Source: Desulfobacillus sp041396245 (GTDB taxonomy: Bacteria; Pseudomonadota; Gammaproteobacteria; Burkholderiales; Rhodocyclaceae). Taken from it: a stretch of 64,000 nucleotides of DNA. The notes beneath the pieces are model-generated. The model was not told where the DNA came from, did not search any database, and saw nothing but the letters and a program-made list of their open reading frames with translations. Made by a program: the position numbers and the translations under genes. Position 1 is the stretch's first letter. Each line of letters opens with the position of its first letter. The stretch lies in NCBI GenBank assembly GCA_041396245.1, contig JAWKYW010000014.1:21555-85554 (forward strand). Direction: 5' to 3'. Of the stretch, positions 46,714 to 54,629 are shown one piece after another.

Positions 46714-47624
46714 GAGTCCGCATCGCCGCCGTGCAGTACCGCTTCCGGCACATCGACGACTGGGACGGCTTCGCCCGCCAGGTCGCCTTCGTCCTCAACG
46801 CCGCCGCCGACTACAAGCCGGACTATGTCCTGCTGCCGGAACTCTTCACGACCCAGCTGCTGTCCTGCATGGACAACGACGACGTCCATGGCGCCGTGCG
46901 CACCCTGGCCGGCTACGCCGATCGCTACGTCGCGCTGCTGAAGGATTTCGCCGTTGCCGACAACTACTACCTGATCGGCGGCAGCCATCCCACCCTGCGC
47001 GAGGGCAGGCTGTACAACACGGCCTACCTGTTCACGCCGCGCGGCGAGGTGTTCACGCAGGACAAACTGCACCGCACCCGCTGGGAGAAGGACGAGTGGA
47101 AGACCGAGCACGGCGACAGCCTGCAGATCTTCGAGACCGAGCACGGCCGCATCGCCGTCCTCATCTGCTACGACATCGAGTTTCCGGAGCTGGCACGCCG
47201 CGTCTCCGAGCTCGGGGCCGAGATCATCTTCGTGCCGTCGTGCACCGACGATCGCCAGGGCTTCCTGCGCGTGCGCTACTGTTGCCATGCCCGCGCCATC
47301 GAGAACCAGGTGTATGTCGCCATGACCAGCACGGTCGGCAACCTGCCGGCGGAGGGGCTGCGGCTGCACTATGGCCAGGCCGCCATCATCACGCCGTCGG
47401 ACTTCCCCTTCGCCCGCGACGGCATCGCCGCCGAAGGCGTCATCAACGAGGAACAGATCGTCGTCGCCGACGTGGACCTGCACCTGCTCGACGAGAACCG
47501 GCTGAAGGGCACGACCATTCCGCTGCTCGACAAGCGCACGGATTTCTACATGCGGATCGAGCCCCAGGTGGTGAGGATCGGCGGCGAAGCCACGGTTGAC
47601 CCAGGTCAAACGGATGTAACGTAA
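46710..47624 (+). CDS. Nitrilase-superfamily amidohydrolase
   Basis: 304 residues. The Glu-Lys-Cys triad is visible: Glu44 in YVLLPELF, Lys119 in FTQDKLHRT and Cys153 in AVLICYDIEFPELARR. Length is normal for the superfamily. It would hydrolyse an amide, perhaps an N-acylated product of the acetyltransferase encoded just upstream. Eighteen base pairs separate its stop from hoxF, so the hox operon may be transcribed in part from a promoter upstream of this pair; no promoter was identified in the gap. Confidence 0.9.
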   Translation: MRVRIAAVQYRFRHIDDWDGFARQVAFVLNAAADYKPDYVLLPELFTTQLLSCMDNDDVHGAVRTLAGYADRYVALLKDFAVADNYYLIGGSHPTLREGRLYNTAYLFTPRGEVFTQDKLHRTRWEKDEWKTEHGDSLQIFETEHGRIAVLICYDIEFPELARRVSELGAEIIFVPSCTDDRQGFLRVRYCCHARAIENQVYVAMTSTVGNLPAEGLRLHYGQAAIITPSDFPFARDGIAAEGVINEEQIVVADVDLHLLDENRLKGTTIPLLDKRTDFYMRIEPQVVRIGGEATVDPGQTDVT

Positions 47625-47642
47625 TGGAAGTAACTTGACGAC

Positions 47643-49442
47643 ATGAGCAGCCAGGACCTTTGCGACCTGCCGGGGATCGTCGCCCGCTGGCATGCCGATC
47701 CCGCCAACCTGGTGCAGATCCTGCGCGAGGTGCAGGAATCCTGCGGCACGATCCCCTCCGACACGCTCGACCGGCTGGCGATGCTGCTCGACGTGCCGCG
47801 CGTGCGTATCGAGTCGACGGCCAGCTTTTACGCCTTCTTCCACGCCGAGTCGCACGGCGCCTACGAGATCCTCTTCTCCGACAACGTCATCGACCACATG
47901 GCCGGCAGGGAGGAACTCAAGCGGTATTTCTGCGAGAAGCTCTGGCTGGAACCGCGCAAGCTGTCCGAGGACGGGCTGGTGTACGTCGACGACACGGCCG
48001 ACATCGGCCTGGCCGACCAGGCGCCAGCGCTGCTGGTGAACGGCCATGCCATTCCGTCGCTGGACAAGGCGCGGCTCGACCTCGTCGCCGAGCTGATCCG
48101 GGCGCAGAAGCCGCTGGCCGAATGGCCGCCGATGCTGTTCGAGGTTCCCGACAACATCCGCAAGTCCGGCCCGCTGACGGGCGAGGCGTTCGCCCCGGGC
48201 GCGGCCCTGAAAGCGGCGCTGGCGCGCGGTGTCGAGGCGACGCTGGCGGAGATCGATTCCGCCAACCTGCGCGGCCGCGGCGGCGCCGGCTTCAAGACCG
48301 CCGTCAAGTGGGCGAGCTGCCGCAAGGCCGAGGGCGAGGCGCACTACGTGGTGTGCAACGCCGACGAGGGCGAGCCGGGCACCTTCAAGGACCGTGTGCT
48401 GCTCGCCAGCCACGCCGACCTGGTGTTCGAGGGCATGACGGTGTGCGCCCGCGTCATCGGCGCGCGCCGGGGCTTCCTCTACCTGCGCGGCGAATACAGG
48501 AACCTGCTGGAGAAACTAAAGTCAGTCCTGGCAAGACGGCGCGAGGCCGGCCTGCTGGGGCAGAACATCCTCGGCCACACGGACGAAAATGGGGGTTTCG
48601 ACTTCGACATCGAAATTCATCTGGGCGCCGGCGCCTACATCTGCGGCGAGGAATCCGCCCTGATCGAATCGCTGGAGGGCAAGCCGGGCAAGCCGCGCAA
48701 CCGACCGCCCTTTCCCGACCGCCGCGGCTACCGCAACCAGCCGACGGTGGTGAACAACGTCGAGACCTTCGCCTGCGCGGCGAAGATCGCGGAGCGCGGC
48801 GGAGCCTGGTTCGCGGCGATGGGCACGCCCGAGTCGACCGGCAGCAAGCTCGTCTCCATCTCCGGCGATTGCCGGCAGCCGGGCATCTATGAGTACTCCT
48901 TCGGCGTCACGGTGCGGCAGATCCTCATCGACTGCGGCGCCGAGGATGCCCATGCCGTGCAGGTCTCCGGGCCGTCCGGCACCTGCATTTCCTTCCGCGA
49001 GTTCGACCGCCGCATCGCCTTCGAGGACCTCGCCACGGCGGGCGCCTTCATGGTCTTCTCGCGCGAACGCGACATGTTCGAGGTGGCGCGCAATTTCACG
49101 CATTTCTTCGCCCACGAGAGCTGCGGCTTCTGCACGCCCTGCCGCGTCGGCACTTCGCTCCTGAAGAACGCCATGGACAAGCTGGCGGCGGGCAAGGGCT
49201 CGGCCTACGACATGAACGAAATGAAGCACATCATGCAGGTCCTGCGCGGTACGGCCCATTGCGGCCTCGGCCACACGGCTGCCAACCCGGTGGTGCAGAC
49301 CATGGAGAAGTTCCCGGACGCCTACGAGAAGCGGCTGAAGCGCCTCGACTTCGAGCCGGCCTTCGACCTCGACGGGGCATTGCAGACCGCGCGCCTGATC
49401 ACCGGCCGCGACGACGAATGGGCGCATTTGGCGAACGATTGA
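47643..49442 (+). CDS. hoxF: NAD-reducing hydrogenase diaphorase subunit HoxF
   Basis: 599 residues. N-terminal NuoE-like domain (about 1-130, LREVQESCGTIPSDTLDRLA), which has lost the four [2Fe-2S] cysteines as in Ralstonia HoxF. Residues about 180-599 are NuoF-like: LRGRGGAGFKTAVKW (NADH site), CNADEGEPGTFKDR and GAYICGEESALIESLEGKPG (FMN), and a [4Fe-4S] site with Cys494, Cys497, Cys500 (ESCGFCTPCRVGT) and Cys540 (TAHCGLG). It transfers electrons from the HoxYH hydrogenase via HoxU to NAD+. A 24-bp motif lies inside at 48518-48541. A hairpin repeat separates it from hoxU. Confidence 0.94.
   Translation: MSSQDLCDLPGIVARWHADPANLVQILREVQESCGTIPSDTLDRLAMLLDVPRVRIESTASFYAFFHAESHGAYEILFSDNVIDHMAGREELKRYFCEKLWLEPRKLSEDGLVYVDDTADIGLADQAPALLVNGHAIPSLDKARLDLVAELIRAQKPLAEWPPMLFEVPDNIRKSGPLTGEAFAPGAALKAALARGVEATLAEIDSANLRGRGGAGFKTAVKWASCRKAEGEAHYVVCNADEGEPGTFKDRVLLASHADLVFEGMTVCARVIGARRGFLYLRGEYRNLLEKLKSVLARRREAGLLGQNILGHTDENGGFDFDIEIHLGAGAYICGEESALIESLEGKPGKPRNRPPFPDRRGYRNQPTVVNNVETFACAAKIAERGGAWFAAMGTPESTGSKLVSISGDCRQPGIYEYSFGVTVRQILIDCGAEDAHAVQVSGPSGTCISFREFDRRIAFEDLATAGAFMVFSRERDMFEVARNFTHFFAHESCGFCTPCRVGTSLLKNAMDKLAAGKGSAYDMNEMKHIMQVLRGTAHCGLGHTAANPVVQTMEKFPDAYEKRLKRLDFEPAFDLDGALQTARLITGRDDEWAHLAND
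48518..48541 (+). repeat. 24-bp dispersed motif, copy 12 (inside hoxF)
   Basis: AAAGTCAGT, CCTGGCAAG, ACGGCG, in frame, encoding KSVLARRR-type residues. The flanking protein (LLEKL before, EAGLLG after) is normal HoxF/NuoF sequence, so nothing shows it was inserted. Confidence 0.6.
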
Positions 49443-49457
49443 ACGGCGAAAACCCTT

Positions 49458-49536
49458 AACCACAGAGACACAGAGGCACAGAGAAATGCAAAATTATTCA
49501 TATCTGCTTTTCTCAGTGTCTCTGTGCCTCTGTGGT
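49458..49536. repeat. CACAGAG-type 8-nt-periodic hairpin (hoxF/hoxU)
   Basis: AACCACAGAGACACAGAGGC... in the left arm and the complement CAGTGTCTCTGTGCCTCTGT ending GGT in the right arm. It occupies the whole hoxF-hoxU gap. Confidence 0.85.
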
Positions 49537-49552
49537 GAATGGTTCTGATTTT

Positions 49553-50272
49553 ATGACCAAGACCTTCACGCTCGACGGCAGGACCATCCCCTTCGAGGAG
49601 GGCGAAACCATCATGGAGGCGGCCGCCGCGGCGGGCGTCTACATTCCGCACCTGTGCCACCACCCCGAGTTCAAGCCGCACGGCTCGTGCAAATTGTGCA
49701 CGGTGAACATCGGCGGCCGGCTCGGCGCGGCGTGTACCAATCAGGCGGCGGATGGCATGAAAGTGGAGAGCGAGACCGAGGCGCTCAACGCCGACCGCCT
49801 CGCCTTGACGCGGATGCTTTTCGTCGAGGGCAACCACGTCTGCCCGTCCTGCGAGAAGAGCGGCAACTGCCAGTTGCAGGCGGTGGCCTACCACCTCGGC
49901 ATGCTGACGCCGCACTTCCCGCACTTCTACCCTGCGCGCGACCTCGACGCCTCGCATCCGGACGTGCTGCTGGAGCGCAACCGCTGCATCCTGTGCGAGC
50001 TGTGCGTGCGCGCCAGCCGCGACGTCGACGGCAAGAACGTCTTCGGCATCGGCGGCCGCGGCATCAGGGCGCGCCTGATCGTCAATTCGGCGAGCGGGCG
50101 ACTGGCCGATACCGACATGTCGGTGACCGACCGCGCCGCCGAGGTGTGCCCGACCGGGGCCATCATACGCAAGCGCCACGGCTTCACGATTCCCATCGGC
50201 CAGCGGCTCTACGACCACCACGACATCGCCGAGGCGCCGGTGGCGGGCATGGAAAGACCCAAACGTGACTGA
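49553..50272 (+). CDS. hoxU: NAD-reducing hydrogenase subunit HoxU
   Basis: 239 residues. Ferredoxin-like: LCHHPEFKPHGSCKLC with ACTNQA binds [2Fe-2S]; GNHVCPSCEKSGNCQLQ with its His is the NuoG-type His-Cys3 cluster; RCILCELCVRAS and AEVCPTGAI bind a [4Fe-4S] cluster. It connects HoxF to HoxY. The start ATG at 49553 follows the hairpin repeat's right arm. It overlaps hoxY by 8 bp. Confidence 0.94.
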   Translation: MTKTFTLDGRTIPFEEGETIMEAAAAAGVYIPHLCHHPEFKPHGSCKLCTVNIGGRLGAACTNQAADGMKVESETEALNADRLALTRMLFVEGNHVCPSCEKSGNCQLQAVAYHLGMLTPHFPHFYPARDLDASHPDVLLERNRCILCELCVRASRDVDGKNVFGIGGRGIRARLIVNSASGRLADTDMSVTDRAAEVCPTGAIIRKRHGFTIPIGQRLYDHHDIAEAPVAGMERPKRD

Positions 50273-50810
50273 GCCGAAGAAACTCAAGGTCGCCACCTGC
50301 TCGCTGGCCGGCTGCTTCGGCTGCCACATGTCGCTGCTCGACATCGACGAGAAGCTGTTCGAGCTGCTCAAGGCGGTCGAGTTCGACCGTTCGCCGATCA
50401 CCGACATCAAGCACTGCGGCCCGTGCGACATCGGCATCGTCGAAGGGGGCGTCTGCAACGCCGAGAACGTGCACGTGCTGAAGGAGTTCAGGAAGAACTG
50501 CAGGATACTCGTTGCGATGGGTTCCTGCGCCATCACCGGCGGCATCCCGGCCTGGCGCAACAACGTCGACCTGTGGGACTGCTTCCAGGAGGTTTACCAC
50601 TACGGCATCGGCCTGGAGAAGGGCCAGGTCCCCAACGATCCCGAGCTGCCGCTGCCCTTCGACAAGGTGCACCCGATCAACGAGGTGGTGCGCATCGACT
50701 ACTTCCTGCCCGGCTGCCCGCCGCCGGCCGACGCCATCTGGAAGTTCCTCACCGACCTCGCCGCCGGGCGCGAGCCGAAGCTCGACTACGACATGCTGCA
50801 CTATGACTGA
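50265..50810 (+). CDS. hoxY: NAD-reducing hydrogenase small subunit HoxY
   Basis: 181 residues, GTG start overlapping the hoxU end by 8 bp. The proximal [4Fe-4S] set is CSLAGCFGCHMSLLD (Cys12, Cys17, Cys20 region), with AMGSCAITGGIP and FLPGCPPPADAIWK. It lacks a Tat signal and the extra clusters of HybO, as expected for the small, cytoplasmic group 3d subunit. It pairs with HoxH. The next gap contains a related hairpin repeat with a different octamer. Confidence 0.94.
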   Translation: MTEPKKLKVATCSLAGCFGCHMSLLDIDEKLFELLKAVEFDRSPITDIKHCGPCDIGIVEGGVCNAENVHVLKEFRKNCRILVAMGSCAITGGIPAWRNNVDLWDCFQEVYHYGIGLEKGQVPNDPELPLPFDKVHPINEVVRIDYFLPGCPPPADAIWKFLTDLAAGREPKLDYDMLHYD

Positions 50811-50825
50811 GATGAAGCCGCATTT

Positions 50826-50916
50826 AACGCAAAGAGCGCAAAGACGCAAAGGGCGCAAAGGAAGATCATTCGATCTGATTTCTTTGCGTCCTTTGCGTCT
50901 TTGCGTCCTCTGCGCC
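50826..50916. repeat. CGCAAAG-type 8-nt-periodic hairpin (hoxY/hoxH)
   Basis: The left arm contains ACGCAAAGAGCGCAAAGACG and further CGCAAAGG units; the right arm is TTTGCGTCCTTTGCGTCTTT..., its complement. Same architecture and position as the CACAGAG hairpins but with a different octamer. Confidence 0.82.
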
Positions 50917-50933
50917 GAAAGAGGTTGTTCTTG

Positions 50934-52430
50934 ATGCCTGCCGAACTCGAAACCGCCGCAAACCCCGAGAACCTCAAGCGGGTCGTCATCGAGCCGGTGT
51001 CCCGCGTCGAGGGCCACGGCAAGGTGACCATCCTGCTCGACGCCGAGGGCAAGGTGCATCAGGTGCGGCTGCACATCGTCGAGTTCCGCGGCTTCGAGAA
51101 GTTCATCCAGGGCCGGCCCTACTGGGAGGTGCCGGTGATGGTGCAGCGCCTGTGCGGCATCTGCCCGGTGTCGCACCACCTGGCGGCCTCGAAGGCGCTC
51201 GACCTCATCGTCGGCGCGAAGCAGCTGACGCCGACCGCCGAGAAGATGCGCCGCCTGATGCACCTCGGCCAGATCCTGCAATCGCACGCATTGCATTTCT
51301 TCCACCTCGCTTCGCCCGACCTGCTGTTCGGCTTCGACGCCGAGGTGGCGAAGCGCAACATCGTCGGCGTCGCCGCCGTCGCGCCGGACGTGGCGAAGAA
51401 GGGCGTGCTGCTGCGGAAATACGGCCAGGAAATCATCCGCCACACCGCCGGCAAGCGCGTACACGGCACCGGCTCGGTGCCGGGCGGGGTGAACAAGAAC
51501 CTGAGCCGCGCCGAGCGGGCCGAACTGCTCGGCGAGATCGACACCATCGTCGAATGGAGCCGCGAGGCGGTCGGCATCGTGCGTGGCCTGTTCGAGAAAA
51601 ATGCGGCGCTCTATGCCGCCTTCGGCCGCTTCGATTCGGGCCGGCTCGGCCTGGTGCGTGACGACGGCGCCCTCGATCTCTACCACGGCGGCCTGCGCGC
51701 CACCGACAGCGCCGGCGCGACGATTTTCGACCACGCCGATTACCAGAATTACTACGAGCTGATCCACGAGGAAGTGAAGCCCTGGTCCTACATGAAGTTT
51801 CCCTTCATCGTGGCGCAGGGAGCCGAGGCCGGCTGGTACCGCGTCGGCCCGCTGGCGCGGGTGTCGCAGTGCGACTTCATTCCGACCGAGCTGGCCGAGG
51901 CCGAGCGCCTCGCCTTCAAGGCCTTCGACGGCGGCGCCGCGCTGTCGGCGCCGCTCGGCTACCACTGGGCGCGCATGATCGAGATGCTGCACGCGGCCGA
52001 GGGCATCAAGGCGCTGCTGCTCGACAACGACCTCTCCGGCGGCGACCTGGTGGTGCGCGGCGAACGCCAGCTGCGCGGCGTCGGCGTCCTCGAGGCGCCG
52101 CGCGGCACGCTGATCCACCATTACCGCGTCAACGAGGACGACCAGATCGTCAGCGCCAACCTGATCGTGTCGACCACCCACAACAACCAGGCGATGAACG
52201 AGGCGGTGCGCCAGGTGGCGCGGCAGTACCTCGACGGCCGCACGCTGACCGAGGGCCTGCTCAACCACATCGAGGTCGCCATCCGCGCCTTCGATCCCTG
52301 CCTGTCCTGCGCCACCCACGCGCTGGGCAGGATGCCGCTGGAGGCGGAGCTGGTCGACGCCGACGGCTGCGTGGTCGGCCGGCTGTGTAGGTCGGGCTTC
52401 AGCCCGACGACAACGTCTGCGTCGGCCTGA
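50934..52430 (+). CDS. hoxH: NAD-reducing hydrogenase large subunit HoxH
   Basis: 498 residues, catalytic subunit of a group 3d bidirectional hydrogenase. VSRVEGHGKVTILLD starts the fold; the L1 motif RLCGICPVSHH and the L2 motif DPCLSCATH (Cys456, Cys459, His462) bind the Ni-Fe centre. The peptide after His462 (ALGRMPLEAELVDADGCVV...) is removed by HoxW. The usual tail is about 20 residues; here residues 485-498 (CRSGFSPTTTSASA) come from a REP element that has replaced the stop, lengthening the tail to 36. Because this tail is cleaved, the extension may be tolerated. Confidence 0.94.
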   Translation: MPAELETAANPENLKRVVIEPVSRVEGHGKVTILLDAEGKVHQVRLHIVEFRGFEKFIQGRPYWEVPVMVQRLCGICPVSHHLAASKALDLIVGAKQLTPTAEKMRRLMHLGQILQSHALHFFHLASPDLLFGFDAEVAKRNIVGVAAVAPDVAKKGVLLRKYGQEIIRHTAGKRVHGTGSVPGGVNKNLSRAERAELLGEIDTIVEWSREAVGIVRGLFEKNAALYAAFGRFDSGRLGLVRDDGALDLYHGGLRATDSAGATIFDHADYQNYYELIHEEVKPWSYMKFPFIVAQGAEAGWYRVGPLARVSQCDFIPTELAEAERLAFKAFDGGAALSAPLGYHWARMIEMLHAAEGIKALLLDNDLSGGDLVVRGERQLRGVGVLEAPRGTLIHHYRVNEDDQIVSANLIVSTTHNNQAMNEAVRQVARQYLDGRTLTEGLLNHIEVAIRAFDPCLSCATHALGRMPLEAELVDADGCVVGRLCRSGFSPTTTSASA

Positions 52431-52442
52431 AGGCCGACCTAC
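52387..52442. repeat. GTAG-type REP pair at the hoxH 3' end
   Basis: GTAGGTCGGGCTTCAGCCCG (52387 on) and the inverted mate ending GGCCGACCTAC at 52442. It provides hoxH's last 14 codons and stop and fills the gap to hoxW. Confidence 0.88.
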
Positions 52443-52449
52443 AGGACCC

Positions 52450-52917
52450 ATGTCCATTCTGATCTTCGCCTGGGGCAACCCCTCCCGCGGCGACGACGCC
52501 CTCGGCCCCTCCCTGGTGGCGCGCATCGAGGCGTCGCGACCGGCGCACCCGGAGTGGGGCGAGCTGGCGCTGCTCACCGACTTCCAGCTGCAGCCCGAGC
52601 ATGCGCTCGATCTCGACGGCCATGCCCGCGTGCTGTTCGTCGACGCCAGCGTGTCCTGCGTGCCGCCCTTTGTCTTCGACCGGCTGCAGCCGTCGCGCGA
52701 GTTCGGCTATACCACCCATGCCATGAAGCCCGAGGCGCTGTTGGCGGTTTTCCACCAGGTCACCGGCAGCGTGCCGCCGCCGGCCTGGCTGATGACCGTG
52801 CGCGGCACGGCCTTCGAACTCGGCGCGTCCCTGGGCGCCGAGGCTGCAGCGAATCTGGAAGTCGCTGCCTGCTTCGTCGAAACCCTGCTATCGGTGGATT
52901 GGAAAGACCTGGACTGA
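52450..52917 (+). CDS. hoxW: Hydrogenase maturation endopeptidase HoxW
   Basis: 155 residues. MSILIFAWGNPSRGDDALGP is the HycI/HoxW start (Asp in GDDALG), with VLFVDASVSC and YTTHAMKPEALLAVF carrying the second Asp and the His. It would cleave the C-terminal peptide of HoxH. Its partner specificity is shown by position right after hoxH; HybD at 24257 serves HybC. A terminator-like hairpin follows 118 bp later. Confidence 0.9.
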   Translation: MSILIFAWGNPSRGDDALGPSLVARIEASRPAHPEWGELALLTDFQLQPEHALDLDGHARVLFVDASVSCVPPFVFDRLQPSREFGYTTHAMKPEALLAVFHQVTGSVPPPAWLMTVRGTAFELGASLGAEAAANLEVAACFVETLLSVDWKDLD

Positions 52918-53034
52918 CCTGCGTCAAAGAACGCAAATCCGCCTGCCGGTTAATATCTTTCCGGTTCGACATGAAAAGCGGCATAAACTCTTGCCTGTCG
53001 ATCAAACGCAATAATTAACTAGTTGATAAATAAC

Positions 53035-53071
53035 AACAAGAAATGCCGGTATAGCCGGCATGTTTCTTGTT
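53035..53071. terminator. Terminator-like hairpin between hoxW and the hupK-like gene
   Basis: AACAAGAAATGCCGG (53035-53049) pairs with CCGGCATGTTTCTTGTT (53055-53071), a stem with a short loop and T-rich right arm. It would work in either direction. It suggests that the structural hox genes and the hupK-hyp genes are partly separate transcription units. The AT-rich stretch at 52940-53035 might contain a promoter; none was convincing. Confidence 0.65.
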
Positions 53072-53101
53072 ATCCAAGTGAGCTTACGGTATGGAAAGTA
53101 C

Positions 53102-54199
53102 ATGATCGCCGAGGGCAAGCTGGAATTCGAGATCACTCGGGACGGCAGGCAGATTACCGGGGCCACCATCCATTCCACGCGTCCCGTCACGGCCAGCCGG
53201 GTACTCGAGGGCAAGCCGGTCGTCGAGGTCCTGCGGCGGGTGCCGTTGCTGTTCAGCGTCTGCGGGCGGACACAGGGCGTGGCCGCGGCGACGGCGATCG
53301 AGGCGGCGCGGGGGCTGCGCGCGGGCGAGACGATCCGGCCGGCGCGCGAGCGGGCCGTTGCCGGCGAATGCCTGCAGGAATACTGCTGGCGGATGCTGAT
53401 CGACCTGCCGGCCCTGCTCGGCGAAGCGGCGCGGCCGGGCGAACTGGCCGACCTGCGCCGGCGCATCGCCGCCGCCGACGAGGAATTCAAATGGGTCGAG
53501 GTGGCTACCGCTGCCGAGGATCTGCTCGAGCGGGCGGTCTTCGACATGTCGCCGGGGGTCTGGCTGAAGCTGCGGCCAGCGGCGCTGGAGGCCTGGCTTG
53601 CGCGCGGCGCTTCGCCCGTGCCGCGCATGCTGGCGCGCCTGCGGCGGCTGCGGCTGGGCGGCGAATTCGGCCTGCTGCCCTGGCTGGATGAGGACGATCT
53701 GCCGGCGCTGGCCGCGCGGCTGGAGAGCGAGCCGGGCTTCGCGCAGCGGCCGGACTGGCAGGGCCGGCCGGCGGAGACCGGAGCGCTGGCGCGGCAGCGG
53801 TCGCATCCGGTGGTCGAGCGGGAAATCGCGCAGCACGGCGCCACGGCGGCGGCGCGCATGATCGCCCGCCTGCTGGAGCTGGCGCAACTGCCCGGGCAAC
53901 TGCGCGAGGTGCAGGCACAGGGCATTCGCAGTGCCTCACCGCGGCCGGGTACCGGCATTGCCGCCGTCGAGACGGCGCGAGGCACGCTGCTGCACTGGGC
54001 GCAAGTGGCTGAGGGGCAGGTTCTGCGCTACCGCATCGTTGCCCCGACCGAGTGGAACTTCCATCCCGCCGGTGCCTTCGTGCGCGGATTGACGGGTTAC
54101 GCGGTGCGAAGCGAGAGCGAGGCGCGCGGCGCGGCCGGGCTGCTGGCGCATGCGCTGGATCCCTGCGTCGCCTACGAAACAAGCGTCGTCCATGCATGA
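53102..54199 (+). CDS. HupK-like hydrogenase large-subunit homologue
   Basis: 365 residues. It resembles a hydrogenase large subunit without the metal ligands: at the C-terminus, where HybC and HoxH have DPCxxCxxH, it reads ALDPCVAYETSVVHA, and the L1 position reads FSVCGRTQGVAAA. This matches the HupK family, proposed to act as a scaffold in Fe(CN)2CO assembly. ETARGTLLHWAQVAEGQVLR and TEWNFHPAGAFVRGL are shared with large subunits. The ATG at 53102 follows GGAAAG. It overlaps hypA by 8 bp. Confidence 0.85.
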   Translation: MIAEGKLEFEITRDGRQITGATIHSTRPVTASRVLEGKPVVEVLRRVPLLFSVCGRTQGVAAATAIEAARGLRAGETIRPARERAVAGECLQEYCWRMLIDLPALLGEAARPGELADLRRRIAAADEEFKWVEVATAAEDLLERAVFDMSPGVWLKLRPAALEAWLARGASPVPRMLARLRRLRLGGEFGLLPWLDEDDLPALAARLESEPGFAQRPDWQGRPAETGALARQRSHPVVEREIAQHGATAAARMIARLLELAQLPGQLREVQAQGIRSASPRPGTGIAAVETARGTLLHWAQVAEGQVLRYRIVAPTEWNFHPAGAFVRGLTGYAVRSESEARGAAGLLAHALDPCVAYETSVVHA

Positions 54200-54533
54200 G
54201 ATGTCGCTGGCGGAAGGCGTGCTGCAACTCATCGAGGAGCAGGCGGTGAAGTCGGGCTTCGCGCGGGTGAAGACGGTGTGGCTGGAGATCGGCGCGCTCT
54301 CCGGCGTCGAGACGGAGGCAATGCGCTTCTGCTTCGATGCGGTGACGCGCGGCAGCGTCGCCGACGGCGCCGCGCTGGAGATCGTCGCCGTGCCCGGCAC
54401 GAGCTGGTGCATGCAGTGCGGCGTGTCGGTGCCGGTGGCGGAGCGCTACGATCCCTGCCCGCGCTGCGGCGGCTACCAGCTGCAGGTGCAGGGCGGCACG
54501 GAGATGCGGGTGAAGGAGCTTGAGGTGGAGTAG
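54192..54533 (+). CDS. hypA: Hydrogenase nickel-incorporation protein HypA
   Basis: 113 residues. Starts MHEMSLAEGVLQLIEEQAVK, with the N-terminal Met-His-Glu nickel site. The zinc domain is WCMQCGV and CPRCGGYQL (two CxxC pairs near residues 75 and 91). It inserts Ni2+ into the large subunits together with HypB. The usual length. A REP pair separates it from hypB. Confidence 0.94.
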   Translation: MHEMSLAEGVLQLIEEQAVKSGFARVKTVWLEIGALSGVETEAMRFCFDAVTRGSVADGAALEIVAVPGTSWCMQCGVSVPVAERYDPCPRCGGYQLQVQGGTEMRVKELEVE

Positions 54534-54537
54534 GTCT

Positions 54538-54605
54538 GTAGGTCGGGCTTCAGCCCGACTTCGGCGCTTGATCTGCCGCTGCTGTCGGGCTGAAGCCCGA
54601 CCTAC
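54538..54605. repeat. GTAG-type REP pair (hypA/hypB)
   Basis: GTAGGTCGGGCTTCAGCCCG (54538 on) and inverted mate GTCGGGCTGAAGCCCGACCT... (54584-54605). Fills most of the 96-bp gap between hypA and hypB. Confidence 0.88.
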
Positions 54606-54629
54606 ATAAGAATACTGGAGGAACGGAAC

